A stretch of DNA of 64,000 bases from Polaribacter sp. SA4-10 (GTDB taxonomy: Bacteria; Bacteroidota; Bacteroidia; Flavobacteriales; Flavobacteriaceae), in the NCBI RefSeq assembly GCF_002163835.1, contig NZ_CP019331.1, positions 2,393,001-2,457,000 on the forward strand, written 5' to 3'. A model generated the notes under the pieces. It saw nothing but the letters and a program-made list of their open reading frames with translations, made no database searches and was not told the origin of the DNA. Shown in pieces: positions 8,790-18,477 of this stretch. The translations under genes were made by a program, and so were the position numbers. Numbering within the stretch: the stretch's first letter is position 1; each line of letters begins with the position of its first letter.

Positions 8790-9593
8790 TTGTTAAAAAA
8801 TAAGCCTTTGTTAAACTATTACTCATATCCTCATAAAATCTCTACAAACTGGGTGACTTTTGTTCACGGTGCAGGAGGAAGTAGTTCTATTTGGTACAAA
8901 CAAGTTAGAGATTTTAAAAAGCATTTTAATGTTTTAATTTTAGATTTACGAGGTCATGGAGATAGTACGCCAACGCTAAAAGACACTTTTAATCCTAAAT
9001 ATACCTTTGACTCTATTACAAGTGATATTGTTGAGGTTATTGAGTATTTACAGATTAATAAATCACATTTTATAGGAATCTCTTTAGGAACAATTTTGAT
9101 ACGGAATCTTGCCGAAAAAAGACCTGAATTGGTGGAAAGCTTGATTATGGGTGGTGCAATTATTAAATTAGACTTTCGCTCTCAAATTTTAATGCGAGTT
9201 GGTAATGTTTTTAAATCTGTGGTTCCATACATGTATCTATATAAGCTCTTTGCTTTTATAATCATGCCAAAGAAAAATCATAAGAATTCGCGTTTGTTGT
9301 TTGTAAATGAAGCAAAGAAACTCTATCAAAAAGAATTTTTAAGATGGTTTAAATTAACCTCAGAGATTAATCCTCTATTGCGTTTTTTTAGAGCAACTGA
9401 TATTAAAATTCCTACCTTTTATATTATGGGAGCTGAAGATCATTTGTTTTTACCATCAATAAAAAATATTGTAGCAAAACATACAACTTCTTCTTTATTT
9501 GTTGTTGATAATTCTGGACATGTTGTAAATGTAGAACAGCCGGAAACGTTTAACAATCAAACAATTAAATTTATAAACTCTTTAGCAGTTTAA
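8790..9593 (+). CDS. Alpha/beta hydrolase with TTG start
   Basis: 267 residues. FVHGAGG (about 24-30) is the oxyanion motif; GISLGT holds the nucleophile Ser98; GAEDHLF and DNSGHVVNVEQP hold the likely Asp and His. There is no signal peptide, so it should be cytoplasmic. The start codon is TTG, chosen because the family N-terminus begins there and a -7 element ends 17 nt upstream. It ends 17 bp from the convergent sugar transporter. Substrate unknown. Confidence 0.82.
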   Translation: MLKNKPLLNYYSYPHKISTNWVTFVHGAGGSSSIWYKQVRDFKKHFNVLILDLRGHGDSTPTLKDTFNPKYTFDSITSDIVEVIEYLQINKSHFIGISLGTILIRNLAEKRPELVESLIMGGAIIKLDFRSQILMRVGNVFKSVVPYMYLYKLFAFIIMPKKNHKNSRLLFVNEAKKLYQKEFLRWFKLTSEINPLLRFFRATDIKIPTFYIMGAEDHLFLPSIKNIVAKHTTSSLFVVDNSGHVVNVEQPETFNNQTIKFINSLAV

Positions 9594-9609
9594 AAATAAA
9601 TCTATTTTT

Positions 9610-10923
9610 TTATCCTTTATTAACACCTAATTTATGCCCACTAAAGGCATAATAAAGAATTATAATATAACAAGGTAATAATATCCAATACCCAAAGGAA
9701 GCAGCTTCTGCGAGCGCTGTAGCTTCGTTAATTCCGTTTGTAATTAGTGCTGCTTTTTTGTTATCAACCAAAGCACCATATAAGGGAGGAATAATTGCGC
9801 CACCAGAAATTGCCATAATAAGTAATGCTGAAGCGGTTTTTGTAAATTTTCCCAATCCTGTTAAAGCTAAAGGCCAAATTGCTGGCCAAACCAACGCATT
9901 TGCAATACCTAAAGCTGCAACAAAAAGTACAGAGGTAAATCCACTTGTAAAAACAATACAAAATGAAAATACAATACCTAAAATAGCACTTGCTTTTAAA
10001 GCCAAGGATTGACTTATATATTTAGGAATTAAAAATACACCTAAAGCATAGGTTGCAACCATTGCCATTAGTGTAAATAAGGTAAAAAACTTAGCTTCAT
10101 CAACTGGGATATCTAAAGAAATACCATAAGAAATAATAGTATCTCCAGCGATCACTTCTACTCCTACATATAAAAACAACGCTAAAACACCCAGCCATAA
10201 ATGTGGAAATTGAAAAATACTTGTTTTAGGTTTTCCATCAGTTTCAGAAACTTCAATTGGTTGTGCTTCTACATGAGGTAAAGGAGCTTTTCTAATTAGA
10301 ATTCCTAATAAAAATAAAACAACTGCCATTACAATATAAGGAGTAACAACACTATCTGCCATTGTGTTTAATAAACTCGCTTTTTCAGCATCATTTACAA
10401 CGTTTAATTGTTCTTTAATTTCATCGATTCCAGATAATAAAATAGCACCAAAAATTACAGAACCTAAAGCACCAGCAACTTTGTTAGCAATTCCCATAAT
10501 TGCAATACGTTTTGCAGCACTTTCCATGGGGCCTAAAATAGTAATATAAGGGTTAGAAGCAGTTTGCAGTAAAGTCATACCTGCACCTTGAATAAATATT
10601 GCAACTAAAAACATCCAGTAAGTTCTAGCTTCTGCAGCAGGAATAAAAACCAATGCTCCTATTGCCATAATTATCAAACCTAAAGACATTCCTTTTTTAT
10701 ACCCAATTTTATCTATAATATAAGAAGCTGGTAAAGCCATAATAACAAAAGAAATATAAGATGCTGAAGCCACTAAATAAGATTGTGCATCTGTTAATTC
10801 GTTTATCGTTTTCATAAACGGAATTAATGCGCCATTTATCCAAGTTACAAATCCGAAAATAAAGAAAAGACCTGCAATAATAATTATTGGAACTAATGTT
10901 TTGTTTTTAGTTTGAGTTGACAT
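9610..10923 (-). CDS. Sugar MFS transporter (FucP-type)
   Basis: A 437-residue membrane protein with 12 hydrophobic segments and a central hydrophilic loop (about 210-235). The text FFIFGFVTWINGALIPFMK near the N-terminus and the QGAGMTLLQTASNPYI segment are typical of the FHS/FucP-like family of sugar:H+ symporters. The monosaccharide carried is not deducible. It stands alone, convergent with the upstream hydrolase; the aminopeptidase gene lies upstream on the same strand, separated by a terminator. Confidence 0.88.
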   Translation of the reverse strand: MSTQTKNKTLVPIIIIAGLFFIFGFVTWINGALIPFMKTINELTDAQSYLVASASYISFVIMALPASYIIDKIGYKKGMSLGLIIMAIGALVFIPAAEARTYWMFLVAIFIQGAGMTLLQTASNPYITILGPMESAAKRIAIMGIANKVAGALGSVIFGAILLSGIDEIKEQLNVVNDAEKASLLNTMADSVVTPYIVMAVVLFLLGILIRKAPLPHVEAQPIEVSETDGKPKTSIFQFPHLWLGVLALFLYVGVEVIAGDTIISYGISLDIPVDEAKFFTLFTLMAMVATYALGVFLIPKYISQSLALKASAILGIVFSFCIVFTSGFTSVLFVAALGIANALVWPAIWPLALTGLGKFTKTASALLIMAISGGAIIPPLYGALVDNKKAALITNGINEATALAEAASFGYWILLPCYIIILYYAFSGHKLGVNKG

Positions 10924-10991
10924 TTATATTGGTTTAGTTAAACTTAAAGTTGATTTTTTATAAAAAAGAAAGATATAATTTATTTAATCAT

Positions 10992-11021
10992 AAAAAAAGC
11001 GAGTTTTTAAACTCGCTTTTT
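10992..11021 (-). terminator. Terminator after aminopeptidase P
   Basis: Perfect dyad AAAAAGCGAGTTT / AAACTCGCTTTTT with flanking A and T tracts, 20 nt beyond the stop of the gene at 11040-12332. Confidence 0.85.
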
Positions 11022-11039
11022 AAGTATTTATTTCAAGAT

Positions 11040-12332
11040 TTAACCTTGCATTAAATCTTCAATTTCATCTGCTTCAATAGGAATGTTTCCCATTAAGTTA
11101 AAAGGGGCTCCTTTTTCTTGAATTACAACATCATCTTCTAAACGAATTCCAAAACCTTCACCAGGAATATAAATTCCAGGTTCTACTGTAAATACCATAT
11201 TTGCTTCCATTGGCAAGTGCAACAAACCATAATCATGGGTGTCTAAACCAATATGATGAGAAGTTCCATGCATAAAATATTTTTTATATGCAGGCCAATC
11301 TTTATCCTCATTTTGTACATCAGCTTTATCTAATAAACCTAAGTTTAGTAATTCTGAAGTCATAAGATGCCCAACTTCTACATGATATTCTTTCCATAAA
11401 GTACCTGGAACTAATAATTTTGTAGCTTCTTTTTTAACATGATTTACAGCGTTGTAAACTGCTTTTTGTCTATCAGAAAATTTCCCAGAAACGGGTATTG
11501 TTCTTGTTAAATCACTTTTATAATTTGCGTATTCTGCAGCAGTATCTAATAAGATTAAATCGCCACTTTTACATTCCCGATTATTCTCCATGTAATGTAA
11601 AACATTAGCACTGTTTCCTGAAGCTATAATTGGGGAATAAGCAAACCCTTTAGATCTGTTTCTTACAAACTCATGTATTAATTCTGCTTCAATTTCGTGT
11701 TCCCAAACACCGGGTTTTACAAAATCTAAAATTCTACGAAACCCTTTTTCAGTAATATCACAAGCATTTTGCATTAAGTCTAATTCTATTTGGTCTTTTA
11801 CAGCGCGTAAGCCATGCATAATAGGACTACTTTTTGCAACTGAATGTGCAGGGTATTTTGCTAGCAACCATTTTGTAAAACGGTCTTCTCGTGTTTCTGT
11901 TTCTATGTTGGCTCTATAATGTTCATTTGTATTGATGTAGAAAGTATCGCAATACGTAGAAAGCTCAAAAATTACTTTTTCTAAATCCTGTAACCAATAA
12001 ACTGTTTTGATTCCAGATGTTTTAAAAGCGGCTTCTTTTGTTAATTTAGCGCCTTCCCAAACTGCAATATGATCATTTGTTTCTCTTACAAATAAGATTT
12101 CTCTATGCTTTTCATTTGGGCAATCAGGAAACAAAACCAAGACACTTTCTTCTTGGTCTACTCCACTTAGATATAAAATATCTCTGTGTTGCTCAAAAGG
12201 CATTGTGCTATCTGCACTTATTGGGTAAATGTCATTAGAATTAAAAACGGCTAAACTATTTGGCTTCATATTAGAAGCAAAGTTTTTACGGTTTTTTATA
12301 AAAAGTTGTGAATTTATTTGATGATATTTCAT
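11040..12332 (-). CDS. pepP: Xaa-Pro aminopeptidase (aminopeptidase P)
   Basis: 430 residues with an N-terminal creatinase/AMP_N domain (1-170) and a C-terminal pita-bread metallopeptidase domain. The metal ligands are visible: Asp in LLDTAAEY and KSDLTRTIP, His in MHGTSHHIGLDTHD, Glu in FTVEPGIYI and IRLEDDVV. It removes N-terminal residues preceding proline and needs two Mn2+. Cytoplasmic, single gene with its own terminator. Length is normal for bacterial PepP. Confidence 0.93.
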   Translation of the reverse strand: MKYHQINSQLFIKNRKNFASNMKPNSLAVFNSNDIYPISADSTMPFEQHRDILYLSGVDQEESVLVLFPDCPNEKHREILFVRETNDHIAVWEGAKLTKEAAFKTSGIKTVYWLQDLEKVIFELSTYCDTFYINTNEHYRANIETETREDRFTKWLLAKYPAHSVAKSSPIMHGLRAVKDQIELDLMQNACDITEKGFRRILDFVKPGVWEHEIEAELIHEFVRNRSKGFAYSPIIASGNSANVLHYMENNRECKSGDLILLDTAAEYANYKSDLTRTIPVSGKFSDRQKAVYNAVNHVKKEATKLLVPGTLWKEYHVEVGHLMTSELLNLGLLDKADVQNEDKDWPAYKKYFMHGTSHHIGLDTHDYGLLHLPMEANMVFTVEPGIYIPGEGFGIRLEDDVVIQEKGAPFNLMGNIPIEADEIEDLMQG

Positions 12333-12409
12333 GCTGAATTCTATTTAGAACTCAAAGGTAGGAATAATATACATCAACTTAAAACGAGATGAATTTTCAA
12401 GTGCATAAA

Positions 12410-12443
12410 AAAACCTTTTCTATTTTTTTCAAAATAAAAAAGG
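12410..12443 (-). terminator. Probable terminator after DEAD-box helicase
   Basis: AACCTTTT / AAAAGGTT dyad with an AT-rich loop and flanking A/T tracts, about 30 nt past the helicase stop. Confidence 0.65.
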
Positions 12444-12470
12444 TTCGTTCTATAAAAGGAAACTTATATA

Positions 12471-13775
12471 CTAATAACGTTTCTTTTTAGGTGCTCCAGT
12501 TCTACCTCTTCCAGAAGTAGATCCTGCAGGTTTATTTCCTTTAAAGTGTGGTTTTCTTTTTGGTTTATCTCCTTCAGAAGAAGAATTTTTCTTACCAAAT
12601 GAACCTTTACTTTGAGATGCGGCTCTTTTTGGGCCAGCAGTATCCGTTGGTTCATACCCTGCTAAAACTTCAGTATTTAATTTCTGCTTTAGAATTTTTT
12701 CTATTTCTTTTTGATATTCAGTTTCTTCACTACAAACTAAAGAAATTGCTTCTCCACTTGCACCAGCTCTACCCGTTCTACCAATTCTATGAACATAATC
12801 TTCAGGTACATTTGGTAGCTCAAAATTTATAACGTGAGGTAATAAAGGAATATCTAATCCACGAGCTGCAATATCTGTTGCTACTAAAACTCTAATAGAA
12901 TTGTTTTTAAAATTTGCCAAAGCTTTTGTTCTTGCTCCTTGACTTTTATTTCCATGAATTGCAGCAGCAGTAATACCAGATTTAACTAATTTTTCTGTTA
13001 ACTTATTTGCACCATGTTTTGTTCTTGTAAACATTAAAACCTGACTCCAATTACCTTCACTTATCAAATCGATAACTAATCCTGTCTTTTTCCCTTTGTC
13101 TACTCGATACACTTTTTGCTCTACCATTTCTGCAGTAGAATTTTGTGGAGCAGCTTCTACAGAAACAGGATTTCTTAAAATTCCCGATGCCAATTTCTTA
13201 ATATCATTAGAAAAAGTTGCAGAAAACATTAAGTTTTGACGCTTAGAAGGCATAAAACTAATAATTTTGTTAATATCTCTAACAAAACCCATGTCTAACA
13301 TTCTATCTGCTTCGTCTAAAATAAGAATATCTACTCTTTTAAATGAAACTGCTTTTTGATCATGTAAATCTAATAATCTACCTGGAGTTGCAACTAATAT
13401 ATCTACACCTTGTTTTAGCGTTCTTATTTGACTAGCAGCTTTTACACCACCAAAAACTACAGTAGATCTTATGTCTAAATATTTACTATATTCTCTAACA
13501 TTTTCATGAACTTGTGCTGCTAATTCTCTTGTTGGTGTTAAAACCAATGCACGTAAAGGTCTATATTTTGGGTGTTTTGTTTCTGATAAAATTTGTAAAA
13601 CAGGTAATGTAAAACCTGCAGTTTTTCCAGTTCCTGTTTGTGCAGAAGCTAAAATATCCTTTCCGTCTAATATATGAGGAATTGCTTTTTCTTGTATTGG
13701 TGATGGGGTTGTGTACCCTTTTTCTTGAACGGCTTTTAATAAAGCTTCAGATAATCCTAATGATTTAAACGACAT
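12471..13775 (-). CDS. DEAD-box RNA helicase (RhlE-like)
   Basis: 434 residues with the full helicase core: Q-motif at the N-terminus, motif I AQTGTGKT, Ia [31 protein letters not shown] basic Ser/Gly/Lys-rich tail (about 375-434, ending PKKKRY) likely binds RNA. It unwinds RNA in ribosome assembly or decay. The untranslated leader contains a hairpin (13787-13815) next to the start, as seen for cold-regulated helicases; regulation by it is inference. Confidence 0.93.
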   Translation of the reverse strand: MSFKSLGLSEALLKAVQEKGYTTPSPIQEKAIPHILDGKDILASAQTGTGKTAGFTLPVLQILSETKHPKYRPLRALVLTPTRELAAQVHENVREYSKYLDIRSTVVFGGVKAASQIRTLKQGVDILVATPGRLLDLHDQKAVSFKRVDILILDEADRMLDMGFVRDINKIISFMPSKRQNLMFSATFSNDIKKLASGILRNPVSVEAAPQNSTAEMVEQKVYRVDKGKKTGLVIDLISEGNWSQVLMFTRTKHGANKLTEKLVKSGITAAAIHGNKSQGARTKALANFKNNSIRVLVATDIAARGLDIPLLPHVINFELPNVPEDYVHRIGRTGRAGASGEAISLVCSEETEYQKEIEKILKQKLNTEVLAGYEPTDTAGPKRAASQSKGSFGKKNSSSEGDKPKRKPHFKGNKPAGSTSGRGRTGAPKKKRY

Positions 13776-13786
13776 AGTTGGTTTTT

Positions 13787-13833
13787 AAGAAACAACGTAG
13801 ATTTTGTCGTTTCTGAATGAATTTGCAAATATA
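13787..13833 (-). promoter_or_regulatory. Helicase -7 element and 5'-leader hairpin
   Basis: On the minus strand TATATTTG (13833-13826) fits TAnnTTTG exactly. The transcript would then contain the dyad AGAAACGAC / GTTGTTTCT (8 of 9 pairs, 13815-13787), ending about 11 nt before the start codon. No clear -33 TTG. Confidence 0.45.
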
Positions 13834-13881
13834 CATGGAATTCTATTGGTATTACTAATGTTTTAACCTTTCTTAAAAATG

Positions 13882-13909
13882 AAAAAACCATCAATTTTGA
13901 TGGTTTTTA
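13882..13909. terminator. Terminator-like hairpin in a divergent intergenic region
   Basis: Perfect dyad AAAAACCATCAA / TTGATGGTTTTT with T-tracts on both strands. It lies between two divergent genes, where no terminator is expected. Confidence 0.6.
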
Positions 13910-14129
13910 ATTCTGGCTGTGTTGCTCTTTTAAATTTTTTATAATTTCAATTTTTCTTAAAAAAACGAGGAACTATAAAGATGTAAAGAATTGTATTTTA
14001 AGGTGTTAACACTTATTTGTTGAGGTTTTGTTAATCGATTAATAGATGTATTATAGTTTTTTTAACGTTAAAATTTTTGTGAAGGTCCTTACAAATAGTA
14101 AATTCAACACTTCTAAACCAAAAGACCTA

Positions 14130-16970
14130 ATGAAAACTTTATCAACAATTCTTACGTTAGTAGTGTGTTTTTTTTCAATAAATTTTGAAGCACAACAAAC
14201 TGTAACAAAATCAAGTAATATTCAAGATGCTTTAAAACAAAAAGCAATTCTAACAAAAAATTCACGTGTAAAAAACATTTCATTTACAAATATAGGACCA
14301 ACTGTTATGAGTGGTAGAGTTGTAGATGTTGATGTTAATCCAGAAAATACAACCGAGTTTTATGTTGGTTATGCTTCTGGTGGTTTATGGCATACAAATA
14401 ATAACGGAACAACTTTTACACCCGTTTTAGACAAATCTCCAACACAAAATATTGGAGATATTGCTGTTGATTGGAAAAGTGGAACTATTTGGGTAGGAAC
14501 TGGTGAGAAGAATTCTTCTAGATCAAGTTATGCAGGAATAGGAATGTTGAAATCTACGGATAAAGGAAAAAGTTGGACAAATGTTGGGTTGCTAGATTCA
14601 CATCACATAAGTAGAATTTTAATCAATCCAAATAATACTGATGAAGTTGTAGTTGGTGTAATTGGTCATTTGTATTCTTCAAATCAAGAACGTGGAATTT
14701 TTAAAACTACTGATGGAGGAAAAACATGGAAAAAATCATTGTTTATTGATGAAAACACAGGAATTATTGATGTTGCCCAATCTCCAAATAATTTTAATAT
14801 TTTGTACGCGGCTTCTTGGGAAAGAAATAGAAAAGCGTGGGATTTTGTTGGAAACGGAAAAGGTTCTGCCATTTATAAAAGTACAGATGCGGGAAATTCT
14901 TGGGATAAAATTTCTGATAAAAGCGGATTCCCAACCGGAGATGGAGTTGGTAGAATTGGTTTAGCAGTTTATGATGAAAATACAGTATATGCTTTTCATG
15001 ATAACCAATTTAGAAGAAAGGAAGACAAGGATAAAAAGGCGTTAAATTCATTGACAAAAGATGATTTTAAAACCATGTCTGCAGAAGTGTTTTTAAATCT
15101 TACAGATAAAAAATTGAATACCTATTTAAAAACAAACGGATTTCAAGAAAAATATAGAGCAGAAAATGTAAAGCAAATGGTGCGTTCAGGAAACGTGAAA
15201 CCAATAGATTTAGCTAACTATTTAGAAGATGCAAACTCAATGTTATTTGACACGCCAGTTATAGGTGCAGAAGTTTTTAAAACGACAAATGGAGGGAAAT
15301 CTTGGAAAAAAACACACGAAGGTTATTTAGATGATTTATATTATTCTTACGGATATTATTTTGGTGAAATTAGAGTAGATCCACAAGATGAAAATGGTAT
15401 TTACGTACAAGGAGTTCCTATTTTAAAATCAAAAGATGGTGGAAAAACCTTTGCATCTATTAGTAGAGAAAATGTACATGCAGATCATCAAACATTATGG
15501 GTAAACCCTAAAAAACAAGGTCATTTAATTGACGGAAATGATGGTGGTTTAAACATTTCTTATGATGATGGAGAGAGCTGGATAAAATTAAACGACCCTG
15601 CAGTTGGTCAGTTTTATGCTGTGTATGCAGACAATCAAAAAAACTATAAAGTGTATGGAGGTTTGCAAGATAATGGCGTTTGGGTTGCATCAAATAATGC
15701 AAAAATAGATAAACGTTGGCAACAAACGGGTCAAAATCCTTATGAGTCAATTATGGGTGGAGATGGAATGCAAGTTCAGGTAGATGACAGAAATCCTAAT
15801 ATTGTTTACACAGGGTATCAATTTGGAAATTATTATAGAATTAATAGAGAAACAGAAGAAAACACCTACATTCAACCAAAACATACTTTAGGCGAAAATC
15901 CTTATCGATTTAATTGGCAAACACCAATTCATTTATCAAAACATAATCAAGATATTTTATATTTAGGAGGAAATAAATTGCATCGTTCTCTAGATAAAGG
16001 AGATCATTGGGAAACTATTTCAGGCGATTTAACAAATGGTGGAAAAAAAGGAAATGTTGCGTATGGAACATTAACTTCAATTTCTGAAAGTCCGTTTCAA
16101 TTTGGATTAATTTATACAGGTTCAGATGATGGATTTGTAAATGTTACCAAAAACGGAGGAGGAAGTTGGACACGTATTTCTAATAATTTGCCACAAAATT
16201 TATGGGTTTCTAGAGTTATTGCATCAAAATATAAAAAAGAACGTGTTTATGTAACGTTAAACGGTTACAGGTTTGATGATTTTACACCTTATGTTTTTAT
16301 GTCTGATGATTTTGGACAAACATGGAAAAATATTGGTGGTACAATTCCTACATCAGCAGTAAATGTAATAAAAGAAGATGCTGAGAATGAAAATCTAGTA
16401 TATCTAGGTACAGATAATGGATTGTATGTTTCTTTTAATCAAGGAGATTCGTGGGAAGCTTTTAGTAAAAATTTACCAAATGTTGCCGTGCATGACTTGG
16501 TGATTCAACCTGCAGCAAAACATTTAATTATTGGTACACATGGAAGAAGTTTATACAAAGCAAATATTGCGCCTTTACAATTATTAACAGATGAATTAGC
16601 TGCAAAATCAGTTCATATTTTTGAAATTAATTCGATTAAAAAAAGAAGTTCTTGGGGAAGTTCTTGGAGTAAATGGTTAGAACCAAATACGCCAGAAGTA
16701 ACAATTCCTTTTTATGTAAATTCTGATAAAAAAGTTACTATTGATGTGTTTTCTGATGATGTAAAAGTGAATTCATTTTCTATAGACGCAGACAAAGGTT
16801 TTAATGAGGCAGTTTTTGATGTTTCTTTTTCTAAGAAAGGAAGAGAAGATTTTGAAAAAGCAAACAAAGAAGTAGATATAGAGAAAGCTAAAAATGATAA
16901 GTATTATTTACCAAAAGGGAAATATACCATTAAAATTGGTGAAGTTTCAGGAGAATTAGAAGTGAAATAA
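14130..16970 (+). CDS. Secreted sortilin/BNR-repeat beta-propeller protein
   Basis: 946 residues from the chosen ATG at 14130, which begins a good signal peptide (MKTLSTILTLVVCFFSINFE, then AQQ); the frame is open back to 14046 but without signal-peptide character. The body has many BNR/Asp-box and sortilin-N style repeats (TTDGGKTWKK, STDKGKSWTN, STDAGNSWDK, DDFGQTWKN), predicting one or two beta-propellers. Such proteins are often annotated glycosyl hydrolase or VPS10-like. A short C-terminal beta domain follows about residue 830. Envelope-located; substrate unknown. A terminator hairpin follows the stop. Confidence 0.85.
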   Translation: MKTLSTILTLVVCFFSINFEAQQTVTKSSNIQDALKQKAILTKNSRVKNISFTNIGPTVMSGRVVDVDVNPENTTEFYVGYASGGLWHTNNNGTTFTPVLDKSPTQNIGDIAVDWKSGTIWVGTGEKNSSRSSYAGIGMLKSTDKGKSWTNVGLLDSHHISRILINPNNTDEVVVGVIGHLYSSNQERGIFKTTDGGKTWKKSLFIDENTGIIDVAQSPNNFNILYAASWERNRKAWDFVGNGKGSAIYKSTDAGNSWDKISDKSGFPTGDGVGRIGLAVYDENTVYAFHDNQFRRKEDKDKKALNSLTKDDFKTMSAEVFLNLTDKKLNTYLKTNGFQEKYRAENVKQMVRSGNVKPIDLANYLEDANSMLFDTPVIGAEVFKTTNGGKSWKKTHEGYLDDLYYSYGYYFGEIRVDPQDENGIYVQGVPILKSKDGGKTFASISRENVHADHQTLWVNPKKQGHLIDGNDGGLNISYDDGESWIKLNDPAVGQFYAVYADNQKNYKVYGGLQDNGVWVASNNAKIDKRWQQTGQNPYESIMGGDGMQVQVDDRNPNIVYTGYQFGNYYRINRETEENTYIQPKHTLGENPYRFNWQTPIHLSKHNQDILYLGGNKLHRSLDKGDHWETISGDLTNGGKKGNVAYGTLTSISESPFQFGLIYTGSDDGFVNVTKNGGGSWTRISNNLPQNLWVSRVIASKYKKERVYVTLNGYRFDDFTPYVFMSDDFGQTWKNIGGTIPTSAVNVIKEDAENENLVYLGTDNGLYVSFNQGDSWEAFSKNLPNVAVHDLVIQPAAKHLIIGTHGRSLYKANIAPLQLLTDELAAKSVHIFEINSIKKRSSWGSSWSKWLEPNTPEVTIPFYVNSDKKVTIDVFSDDVKVNSFSIDADKGFNEAVFDVSFSKKGREDFEKANKEVDIEKAKNDKYYLPKGKYTIKIGEVSGELEVK

Positions 16971-16994
16971 TTTTGTTTCAAGTCTAATTTTATT

Positions 16995-17034
16995 AAAAAC
17001 ACTACTTTTGAAAAATGAAAAAGGTAGTGTTTTT
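16995..17034 (+). terminator. Terminator whose loop holds the next gene's start codon
   Basis: AAAAACACTAC (16995-17005) pairs perfectly with GTAGTGTTTTT (17024-17034), extended inward by TTTT/AAAA around one bulge. It lies 24 nt past the sortilin-like gene. The ATG at 17015 falls in the loop, and the 3' arm and T-tract are codons 4-7 of the next gene. Confidence 0.75.
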
Positions 17035-17632
17035 ATTTTGTCTGATATTTACGTTTCAAACATATTCTCAACCTAGTCTAAGTAGCTTTTTTAAGCTCTC
17101 AGGACCAAAACGTACATGGGTGATGTTTCATCCTTTTAAAGCAAAAAAATCTCTTAAAATTTCTAAGGAAGCAAAAAAAGTTGCAGATTCTATTAAAAGA
17201 ACCAACTTGTTAGATGGTGATGCTTCTGGTGGGCAAGTAGATGCTTTTCGTCATGCATATTGGATGGCGCGTTTGCGTCAAGAAATAGGAAAATCTGCAG
17301 CAAAATCTTTAGGTAAAGCACATGAAAAAGAGAATTACCTAACCTTTAAAGCGCGTAAATTAGAAGATGGTATTGTGCCAGATAGAATCTCTTCTGAAAT
17401 GGATTTATATAATAATGAACAAGGATTAAAATTAATTTCTAAAGGTAGTTTATCATCAAAAAGTGGATTAATTTTTAGAATTGTTAATGCAATTCAGAAA
17501 GGTAAAATGAAAATTATTTTGAAAGATAAAAAAGGTAATTTTTTAACGTGTGATGGAAAAATTATCTTAAAAGAAGCACTTACTGGAAAGTGGAAAAACA
17601 ATAAGTGTCTTGTAGATTCTAATATTTATTAA
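17015..17632 (+). CDS. Secreted DUF6973-like protein
   Basis: 205 residues with a signal peptide (1 to about 18, FQTYSQ). The core carries VDAFRHAYWMARL, KAHEKENY and SEMDLYNNEQG, the conserved His/Glu/Asn pattern of a DUF6973-type family whose function is not established; the spacing suggests a small hydrolase-like active site, but that is inference. The start codon at 17015 lies in the loop of the upstream gene's terminator, so expression may be weak or need a separate promoter. Followed by its own terminator. Confidence 0.65.
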   Translation: MKKVVFLFCLIFTFQTYSQPSLSSFFKLSGPKRTWVMFHPFKAKKSLKISKEAKKVADSIKRTNLLDGDASGGQVDAFRHAYWMARLRQEIGKSAAKSLGKAHEKENYLTFKARKLEDGIVPDRISSEMDLYNNEQGLKLISKGSLSSKSGLIFRIVNAIQKGKMKIILKDKKGNFLTCDGKIILKEALTGKWKNNKCLVDSNIY

Positions 17633-17645
17633 CTAGTAGTTTTTT

Positions 17646-17681
17646 TAAAAAACAACACTTCTTGTTGTCGTTTTTGTTTAA
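17646..17681 (+). terminator. Terminator after the DUF6973-like gene
   Basis: AAAAAACAACA / TGTTGT-CG-TTTTT hairpin with a short bulge and T-tract, about 15 nt past the stop. Confidence 0.6.
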
Positions 17682-17730
17682 GTATTTATTTAAATTTATT
17701 CTAAATACGGGTTAAAATAATCTACTTTCG

Positions 17731-17761
17731 TTGTAAACGAAATAGTTTAGCCCTATTTTTG
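17731..17761 (+). promoter_or_regulatory. Promoter of sdhCAB
   Basis: TTG (17731-17733), 20 nt, then TATTTTTG (17754-17761). Both elements fit the Bacteroidota consensus and the gene starts 28 nt downstream. Confidence 0.65.
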
Positions 17762-17789
17762 TTGTCAACAATTATAACCAAAATATACA

Positions 17790-18467
17790 ATGAGCGGATT
17801 TTTTAAATCTTCGATTGGAAGAAAGGTAGCAATGGCGCTTTCGGCATTCTTCTTAATGTTCTTCTTACTACAGCATTTAGCAATTAATATTTTATCGGTT
17901 TTTAGCCCAGATACTTTTAACGAAGTATCTCATTTTATGGGAACAAATCCATTGGTTCAATTTGCATTACAACCTGTATTAATTTTTGCAGTTGTTTTTC
18001 ACTTTGTAATGGGTTTTATTTTAGAGCTAAAAAACAAAAAAGCAAACGGTGTTTCTTATGCTAAAAATAATGGTGCTGCAAATTCTACTTGGTTTAGTAG
18101 AAATATGATTTGGAGCGGAATTACAATTTTAGCTTTTATCGTTTTACACTTTATCGATTTTTGGTTTCCAGAAATCAACACAAAATTTATTCAAGGCGAT
18201 TGGTCTGGTGTTGTTGAAGGTTTAGAAGGATATCGTTATCATGAAGAATTAGTACACAAGTTTGTAAACCCAATTAGAGTAGGTGCTTATGTACTTGCAT
18301 TTATCTTCTTAGGCTTGCATTTAGCACATGGTTTTACTTCTGCATTTCAATCAATGGGAGGTACTGCAGGAAGAAAGAAAACATTACAAAATATTGGTAA
18401 AGCATATTCTATTATAGTTCCTTTAGGATTTATTTTTATTGCATTATATCATCACTTAAACCATTAA
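17790..18467 (+). CDS. sdhC: Succinate dehydrogenase / quinol:fumarate reductase cytochrome b subunit
   Basis: 225 residues, five membrane helices, of the single-subunit (SdhC/FrdC, di-heme B-type) kind used by Bacteroidota. Histidines in [24 protein letters not shown] and GLHLAHGF sit within helices as expected for two heme b groups. It anchors SdhAB and passes electrons between succinate and menaquinone. First gene of sdhCAB, 10 bp before sdhA, with a clear promoter upstream. Confidence 0.92.
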   Translation: MSGFFKSSIGRKVAMALSAFFLMFFLLQHLAINILSVFSPDTFNEVSHFMGTNPLVQFALQPVLIFAVVFHFVMGFILELKNKKANGVSYAKNNGAANSTWFSRNMIWSGITILAFIVLHFIDFWFPEINTKFIQGDWSGVVEGLEGYRYHEELVHKFVNPIRVGAYVLAFIFLGLHLAHGFTSAFQSMGGTAGRKKTLQNIGKAYSIIVPLGFIFIALYHHLNH

Positions 18468-18477
18468 TAGTAAAATT

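Noticed and set aside
12548-12832. 94-codon plus-strand frame opposite the helicase
   Set aside because: A low-complexity Leu-rich shadow of the DEAD-box gene, without start context or family likeness.
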